This document shows, in pieces, positions 56,978 to 64,000 of a stretch of DNA of 64,000 nucleotides. The notes beneath the pieces are model-generated. The model was not told where the DNA came from. It did not search any database and worked only from the letters and a program-made list of their open reading frames with translations. The number at the start of each line of letters is the position of its first letter. Position 1 is the first letter of the stretch. Source of the DNA: Antedon mediterranea (taxonomy: Eukaryota > Echinodermata > Crinoidea > Comatulida > Antedonidae); the NCBI RefSeq assembly GCF_964355755.1, contig NC_092678.1:6978922-7042921 (forward strand), read 5' to 3'. The position numbers and the translations under genes were made by a program.

Positions 56978-57724
56978 GGTAGCGTTATGGATGTGATGCA
57001 TTAAAAACACTTTATTACGCGCCGATTATAATTTATCAAAAGCAATAACCTGGTTTTTAAAATAGTACCGGACCCGCCTTGCTAAATAGGTCTGGTGTTA
57101 CTGTACACGGTATGTATAATAAATACCATCCTAAAAAGCAAAAGCAATAGCCTGCAAGCTAGAATTGGTAAGAAGTGGTAAACAGGTTGGTTTGAATTTA
57201 TCCATACCTTTCATCTTTACCAATAAATTACAGCTTACCTTAAATCAAATACCTTGACTAAGTCAATGGTTTTATTAAGTTCAGTTTCAACTAAATCCTT
57301 GATGGTTTTATGCGGCTCAACGGTTTCAGACCATCGGTGATTCAAATCTTGATTGTGGCCCCTATTAATAATCAAAAAGAAAATGTAGTGACGGCGATAC
57401 ACAGACCACCAAACTAGGCCTACCAATGAAAAATGTTTCTAGTAAATCACTGAAGACAAACTAGCAAGCTGCAACTGAGGGTCTGTGCAAAAAGTCACAT
57501 TTGTGCAAACATTTTTCACTCAAATGTACAAACAACCACCATTATTGAGCACAAAGGTGTCCTCTTAATAGGTTCACTGTAGTAAAAAAAGAGAGATCTA
57601 CTAACCTTGCAAAAGTGAACATTGGGTAATAATGTTTGTGTAATTCTGATGAATACAATAAGGTAATGACTGCTAAAAGTACGAAGATGAATAGAAGAAA
57701 TCTAACTGCCAGTTGTCTAAACAT

Positions 57725-58161
57725 AATCAATGATTTCAGGAAAACTCATATAGTTTTAAACAGGAACAGCCTTAGCTTCAATCAACCGTTCTCAAAGTGG
57801 TTGAACTTGTTTTTCACAACAGGTCTAGATCTAGGTGATTGGCTCATCATAACAATAGAGTTAGCAAGTGGAAAGGCGATGTGAAAGCTATTATATAGCA
57901 AATTTGTTCACAATAATTAGGCAAAGTTTGGACAAACAATGGATTACCATTGTTACATGTCAATGTTGGTGTGGGTAGAGGGGTGTATGAATTACTAAGG
58001 CAGTACAGTGTTCTATTGATCTTTATTTAGCCAGTCCAAGATCTATACAATCAACCTGCAGTGCTTTTCTTTATAACGAGGCAAAGAGTAAATTACTCGG
58101 TTATTGCCTCTCTTTTCTATATTTGTATGTTGAGTCATTATTACATTCGTAAACAAATATA

Positions 58162-58164
<3 letters not shown>
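57725..58164. other. 5' flank of the pseudogene, no gene seen
   Basis: An open frame on the opposite strand (57636-57884) overlaps the signal-anchor exon and is a shadow of it. No recognised element. Confidence 0.5.
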
Positions 58165-58204
<40 letters not shown>

Positions 58205-58330
58205 CCCCAGTGGTCTAATGGTTAGGACATCTGCATATCAAGCAGACGGTCCGAGTTTGAGTCTCGGTTGGGGCGACTTTTTCTCATTCTCACAGATTTC
58301 TTCATCTTTATCGTTTCAAAAATTAACTAG
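58165..58330 (+). mobile_element. tRNA-derived SINE (family A) after a TA array
   Basis: A TA run (58165-58202) precedes a tRNA-like head (58204-58274) with a complete cloverleaf: acceptor GCCCCAG/TTGGGGC, D arm GTCT/GGAC, anticodon stem TCTGC/GCAGA with seven-base loop ATATCAA, and T arm CCGAG/CTCGG. The body GACTTTTTCTCATTCTCACAG identifies it as the SINE rather than a host tRNA gene. Confidence 0.85.
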
Positions 58331-59149
58331 ATTTAATTCGTCACTATGACGAATTATAGGTTATATGCATTGATTTAAATAAAGATAATTGATTTTTAAA
58401 AGATATATTGATTGATTGATTTTCTCAGAATCTTTAATTATTTATAATATATGATAGGACCTTGCTAACGCGAACACTATAGCCGGTATCACAATAATCC
58501 GATCAAAGATCCATATGCGTATAATGTCATAAACCACATTTGTTGTTACATAATAATAAAGACATAAGTTAATTTTTATCTAGATTTCATTATAAATCAT
58601 GTGTATAATCTATACACTAAGAAATAAATTTGAACAAACAATACGGATAATAAAAAAAAATTCTTATTTCGTTTCCCAAGGTGAGACTCGATCTCGGTAC
58701 CTTGAATGCCATAGACACGAGCACAGACCACAACTGACTAAAAGTATTAGAAAAATTCCTCCGTGTATTTACTATGCAGTAACCACTTTGATGCAAATAG
58801 ATTATTACATACCGAAATGAATTATAATTTTTTACTATGATAACATCTTTAAAATGTATACAAATGATGCACTGTCAAACTACATACTTTTAACTTTAAT
58901 TATGAATTTTTGAAGGAAGAAAGTTAATGTTAAGTTTGTTATTTTGGCCTAAGAAAATGTCATAATTTGTTTGATTGTCGAAATTATTTTTTTTAAATTT
59001 AATATGCAATTAATGATGACTTAATCAACGTTTGTTCTCTTTATTTGATAATAAATCATACATATGATACATACACTTCAAGAAAATGAAATAAAAAATA
59101 GGTGTTCCCCTGCATTCTGACGATATATATTAATTTTAAAATTTAGCAT
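58331..59149. other. Intergenic DNA, no gene seen
   Basis: AT-rich, no recognised element. A short frame at 58599-58820 reads through a tRNA-like GAGACTCGATCTCGG patch (about 58680-58700), possibly a very old SINE. Confidence 0.45.
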
Positions 59150-59690
59150 ATTTTCACCATTTTGTTAACTTATACGTGCGTAGCCAGTCACTTTTGACGT
59201 GCTCGTATAACGCAATTTCGAGTTGAAGCCTGAATCAAATATGATGATATTATTAAAGAGTGTAAAACAGAAATCGGGCAAAAAGAGTGCGCATTAACGT
59301 TTAACGCGCAGTGCGCGTGCAAAAATCTGCGCACTCATGGCAATTTTTTAAACGCTTAAAATTGCCTGAAACGTACTCTAATTTCATCGAAAATAAATTT
59401 TGACAATTTTGAACATTTTAAGCGCCCGTACGCAACCGTTATATGCGCTACGCACGTAATTTTATTGCCATATGATGAAATATGACCTGAAATTTATGAG
59501 TACCAAATTTTGTTTAATTGTGATTCATGCTTGTGAAGATATGATTACAAACGTGATTTCGTAAAATCGCGCGTAGACCGCGTAATTTTTGATTACGCAT
59601 CGAGAAAATATAACCACATCGATTCCTGGCCATGAGGAATATACTCTGAAAACTTGACTTAGCTAGATTAAACTGATGCCAAGATAATGC
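59150..59690 (-). mobile_element. Degenerate internal part of the GTCGCGT-hairpin family
   Basis: It matches the interior of 54127-54907 in the same orientation (ACGTGCGTAGCCAGTCAC, CGTATAACGCAATTTCGAG, GCGCAGTGCGCGTGC and CCATATGATGAAATATGA) but lacks both hairpin termini and the GACAGACC array. Confidence 0.75.
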
Positions 59691-59789
59691 ACGGACAAAA
59701 TAGTGCTAAGGAAAGAGTAAATAAATAAATAAAGATTTTGAAAGAATCAAGAGGTTATATGCATATCATGCATATAACCTAATTAAATA

Positions 59790-60125
59790 ATTTTCAGTGT
59801 ATCACCGGGCGGTTTGGAATTTATTTCTATGCCTGTTGTGTTTATATATATTTCGAACAGTGGTTTAATGGTTACGACATCTGCATATCAAGCAGGCGGT
59901 CCGAGTTCGAGTCTCGGTTGGGGCGACTTTTTCTCATTCTCACAGATTTCCTCATCTTTATCGTTTCAAATTAATTAATTAAATTTCAGTATATCTCCGG
60001 GCGGTTTAGAATTAATGTTCTGTGCCTGATTTGTTTATACTGTATATATATATATATAAACACAAGAGGCAAAGAACATTAATTCTAAACCGCCTGGAGA
60101 TATACTGAAATTTAATTAATTAATT
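59790..60125. repeat. SINE-A cluster: tail, full copy, and inverted tail
   Basis: From left to right: a plus-strand SINE tail (59790-59850, CACCGGGCGGTTTGGAATTT); a full plus-strand copy with tRNA-like head (59852-59924) and tail to about 60045; a short TA run; then a minus-strand tail (60050-60125). The last two tails form an inverted repeat with arms of about 75 bp. Confidence 0.85.
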
Positions 60126-61228
60126 TTGAGCTATTATTGTTTTTTTTATCATGTATATAAATATATTGTATAATCCGGGTTGTAAAATGAAAACAAACAA
60201 ATAAAAATGTGTGAACTATTTTAAAACGGGATAGATGATAATGATGATCCTGTCAAGTGTATAACAAAATATAAGAAAATTAATGAAAAAAGGAGTAATA
60301 CAGAATTCATATATGTAAAAATGTTACTTATGAACTGTAACGACATTTACAAGTTAAATAATACGATTTTATGTAATATGAGATAATATGAATGTGAATA
60401 AAAGTGGTGTTTGCGCCACAAAAGAGAAAAAAAAACAAGACAACAACAGCTACAAACCTAGACCGTCTGTACATATTCTACGAGAGATCATTAGGTGCAT
60501 TTGTTTTCTCTTTTTATCATAATTAACCATAGAACGTACAGAAATGACCTGGTTTAATGTTTTAAGTAATATGTATTATTTTTTTACAAAACTTCAACAA
60601 TTGCAGGGAAAGTGCCTTTAAGTAAATGATAAAGCATAATATAGTACATACACACTGATGATGACCGTTGGTTCACCTGCACAAGAATAGGCCTATATAT
60701 CTAGCAAATTAATTGATTGATTTTCACATTTAGACATCAAAGTAACGCAATAAATATTCATTCTAAATATAGATTTAATAGGTCATAATAATTTTGAGTT
60801 TATAGTCCAATAAGATCACGACTAAGATTACTCGAAATTAATTTTGTAGAAGAAAACCATATACTATGAATAAGCGTCGCGCAAAGTTTGACAATTGTAC
60901 TATTAAGCAGTAACGTTAACTGAACAATACATCACATTGATGGAGGTGGTGTTAAACTTGTTAAAAGAGCTGAACTTACCTTCAATCATCTATTGCACGC
61001 AATGCACCTTGTCAACATCATCGTTTCAGCTACTGTCAGCACAGGGAAAAGCTAAACCTATTTCTTGTCTTGTGCTGCAGCTTTCATCCTGGTTATGCTG
61101 CAATATGATCTTCCCCTTGTGTGTGTTGTTGGGAGTCCATTCCGTGATAAGTTTTGTCCATCTGCTCTGGCGAGGTGCCATATCTTTATCCATTTCTTGA
61201 TTTGTATTTGATCTGGTTTTGTTCCCTT
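60126..61228. other. Intergenic DNA, no gene seen
   Basis: AT-rich. On the minus strand near 61100-61240 a broken frame (KKWIKIWHLARADGQNL) vaguely resembles the end of a retrotransposon polyprotein, but I cannot support a family. Confidence 0.4.
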
Positions 61229-61390
61229 AAAGCGTGGTTCCAACTACAGATGCAACGCAAGGACGTATACGCAACGCAAACGAGTTGACCAATGACAAGC
61301 GACAGTTCAAATAATCCATCACTTGAGATTGGTCAAATCACTTGCGTTACGCTTACGTCCTTGCGCTACGTCCTCTAGTGGAATCAAGTC
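61229..61390. mobile_element. MITE, GACGCAACGCAA family, apparently full length
   Basis: About 160 bp. AAGCGTGGTTCCAACTACAG at the left pairs with ACTTGATTCCACTAGAGGAC on the complement of the right. Inside, CGCAAGGACGTA and TACGTCCTTGCG, then GACCAATGACAAGCGAC and its inverted match, form a long hairpin. Confidence 0.75.
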
Positions 61391-62399
61391 CACTTTATAT
61401 TTTGTTAATCCAACTTCCTTATTTTCAACATCACATCGTTCCATACTACTGTATTTTGTTTGTGTTTTAAGTTTCTTGATGATATTTACAATCCAATGTA
61501 CCTCGAGTATATATAATTCTTATTGCGATAACATTATACATTAAAAGTTTATATTTTACACAATAATTAGGAATTTAGAACGCAAGAATTTATGTTAGGT
61601 ATTTCATGTTTTATGTATGTATTTATATTACACAGTAGTATAACATACGTGTAAAGTACTGTACAGTTCCGTCTTGAAGCTATGACCTGTTAAGTACAGG
61701 CCTACATAATTGAAACAAATCAATTACAAGCATGTCTGATACCAAAGTAGATGCATCATTCAGGAAAGTTTAAAATGTATCCCGGATTAAAAAAAAAACC
61801 TTCCACGATTAATTTAAAGAACAAAGTATGTATGTCAGTATTTTCAAACCAAATAAGTACTGTATTTCTAATTAATAACAAGTTACATTTCCTATTTCGA
61901 GTACAACACCTTCTGAATTAGAAACGTAAATCGTGTTGATCGTGCGAACAGCAAGCAGGTTGATGACATTTTTTAGACAGAGATGCGAATGCCATCCATC
62001 CAAGAACGAGCGCGAAAACAAAGTTGGTAAAATTCATTAAAATACTAAACATTACTGTTTTATTAAAATCATTTACATTATAACTATTGTATTACTAAAA
62101 AATTCACATTAAATAGCATTAAATGCCGTTTGTTAAAATATATACCTATATTATTCAAGTACCTATTTAAGGGATTCACCCCTTGGACTTACTTTTATAG
62201 AACAAACTAAATTCGTATCAAACATTTCCAAATAAAGTTGCATAATGTTTTCTTTGATAAATATATAGTACACATTGGTCTTTTCTTGCTGAGTAAAGAT
62301 TACTTAGCAAAAACATTATAGGCAATTAAAAAAATGTTAGTTAAATGTGAAATATAGATTAAAATAGAAATATCAATCAAAAATCAAAACTTTCAATTA
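61391..62399. other. Intergenic DNA, no gene seen
   Basis: AT-rich, unique-looking, no recognised element. It grades into the satellite-like DNA to the right. Confidence 0.5.
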
Positions 62400-63835
62400 A
62401 ATAATTACATTAATTAATGATTGAAATCGCAACCAAAATGTATGTGAAATATAAATTAAAACTTTGAAAGATTAAAAAAACAATCTTAAAACATTCATTA
62501 TATATTCAATTATGATTGAAATCTCAATAAAACAATGATTGAAGCAACCAACATGTATTAAGTCAATTAAAATATGATGAATTCAATCAAAATGTGTGTA
62601 AATTAAATCAAATGTATGTAGAGTAAGTCTATTACATTTAATTCAAATTCAATTGAAATAAATCAAAATACAGTATGTACAGTAATTAAATATCTAACAT
62701 GTTACAAAGTCAATTAAAATGTGAGTGGATTAAATTAAAATGTGAGCACAGAAAGTCAATCCAAATTCGTGTAAATCAATAACTTAGATTAAATAAATTA
62801 CATTGCACAAATCAATTAAATTGATCAATCAAATTAATCAATCAAATTTATAAATTCAATCAGAATGAGTAGAAAAATAGGTGACAAATCCAAATTTGTG
62901 TAAATCAATAAGTTGATTAAATAAATTAAATTGCACAAATCAATTAAATTCAACAATTAAATGAATCGATCAAATTAATCAATCAAATTTATAAATTTAA
63001 TCAAATTGAGTAGATCAATTAAAATAGGTGACTAAGTCACTATTAGTATCAATCAAAAAGTAATTACATAAAATGTTACAAAGTCAATTAAAATGTGAGT
63101 GGATTAAATCAAAATGTGAGTAAATTAATCAAAATGTCAGTGGATTAAATCAAAATGTTAGTAAATTAATCAAAATGTAAGCACAGAAAGTCAATACAAA
63201 TTCGTGTAAATCAATAACTTAGATTAAATAAATTACATTGCACAAATCAATTAAATTGATCAATCAAATTAATCAATCAAATTTATAAATTCAATCAAAA
63301 TGAGTAGAAAAATAGGTGACAAATCCAAATTTGTGTAAATCAATAAATTGATTAAATAAATTAAATTGCACAAATCAATTAAATTGAACAATTAAATTGA
63401 TCGATCAAATTAATCAATCAAATTTATAAATTTAATCAAATTGTCGATCAATTAAAATAGGTGACTAAGTCACTATTAGTATCAATCAAAAAGTAATTAC
63501 ATAAAATGTTACAAAGTCAATTAAAATGTGAGTGGATCAAATCAAAATGTGAGTAAATTAATCAAAATGTAAGCACAGAAAGTCAATCCAAATTCGTGTA
63601 AATCAATAAGTTGATTAAATAAATTAAATTGCACAAATCAATTAAATTGATCAATCAAATTAATCAATCAAATTTATAAATTCAATCAAAATGAGTAGAA
63701 AAATAGGTGACAAATACAAATTTGTGTAAATCAATAAATTGATTAAATAAATTAAATTGCACAAATCAATTAAATTGATCAATCAATTAAATCAATCCAA
63801 TTGATAAATCCTATTAGTAAATCAATCTACAAAGA
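62400..63835. repeat. AT-rich satellite with higher-order repeat
   Basis: AATCAAT/AATTGAT-type sequence is organised in larger units. The junction AAAGTCAAT(C/A)CAAATTCGTG recurs at 62756, 63191 and 63583, giving periods of 435 and 392 bp. Each higher-order unit contains smaller subunits marked by AAATTGCACAAATCAATTAA, ATTTATAAATTCAATC and AATAGGTGAC. The units are highly similar, so amplification is recent. Left of 62756 the motifs are looser. Confidence 0.88.
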
Positions 63836-64000
63836 CAATAATGATAAATAAGTGTGCACTGTACTATTCTTTACTCATCCCAGGCCACTTTAAACAGGAA
63901 TGATAAAGATTATAACAATAAATTCCAATATCAAATAAGTCAATAATGACGGTTATAATTATCATATCATAATTTAATAAAATTAAGAAGTGTAATAAAT

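Larger units (their letters stand above)
53150..57724 (-). pseudogene. ST8Sia-like sialyltransferase pseudogene
   Basis: All four exons are recognisable. They are 57724-57606 (MFRQLAVRFLLFIFVLLAVI), 57361-57239 (a longer 123-nt stem exon using an upstream AG), the motif L exon 55356-54061 (split by an insertion) and the motif S exon 53432-53150. Three lesions are visible. The first is a frameshifting deletion near 55020-55030. The second is a 781-bp GTCGCGT-hairpin element inserted in the motif L exon (54127-54907). The third is a GGA to TGA change that puts a stop at 53212-53210, removing the conserved NKC end. Motif L itself ([18 protein letters not shown]) and motif S ([15 protein letters not shown]) remain well preserved, so inactivation looks fairly recent. 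I cannot order the three lesions. Confidence 0.88.

Overview
The window is AT-rich, intron-bearing, repeat-dense eukaryotic DNA. Its content points to an invertebrate deuterostome, most likely an echinoderm. The evidence is spliced animal-type sialyltransferase genes, a Ty3/gypsy element of the deuterostome-associated Gmr1 type, Penelope-like elements, several non-LTR fragments, tRNA- and 5S-derived SINEs, and a very high density of the octamer TAGGCCTA. The species cannot be named from sequence alone.

The only clear host genes are a tandem family of alpha-2,8-sialyltransferase-like (ST8Sia, CAZy GT29) genes, all on the minus strand. Each has four coding exons: a signal-anchor exon, a short 'stem' exon, an exon with sialylmotif L, and a last exon with sialylmotif S plus motifs III and VS. 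From right to left they are: a decayed copy (53150-57724); an intact gene of 340 aa (47523-51317); an intact gene of 339 aa (27427-31535); an intact gene of 346 aa (18367-22499); stray pseudo-exons (16660-16757 and 17889-18005); an intact gene with a duplicated stem exon (8012-13635); and the first two exons of another copy that runs off the left edge (492-795). All splice phases agree, so I regard the four complete models as well supported.

The left half is a large segmental duplication: about 1-14260 matches about 21684-32735. Comparing the two copies dates other events. A 2.26-kb DNA transposon (1251-3509), a tRNA-SINE (13859-14097) and a stem-exon duplication occur only in the left copy, with empty sites in the right copy. 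A Penelope-like element with RT, GIY-YIG endonuclease and a hammerhead-like motif is in both copies and was already frameshifted before the duplication.

The middle (31.8-46 kb) is a transposon graveyard. It holds a 774-bp element with terminal direct repeats, a TA-flanked MITE, LINE fragments, a composite hAT element with an 8-bp target duplication and a nested MITE, a SINE with 5S and tRNA-like parts, RTE-like fragments, and a very young LTR retrotransposon (41823-45991) with nearly identical LTRs. That retrotransposon has gag and pol in one frame separated by a single TGA in a readthrough context, and it lacks RT and RNase H.

The right end (58-64 kb) holds inverted SINE copies, degraded repeat DNA, one MITE and an AT-rich satellite with a higher-order repeat. 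The most unexpected general signal is TAGGCCTA. At four positions where paralogous copies can be compared, one copy has TA and the other has TAGGCCTA, as if GGCC had been inserted with a duplicated TA. This resembles a transposon excision footprint.
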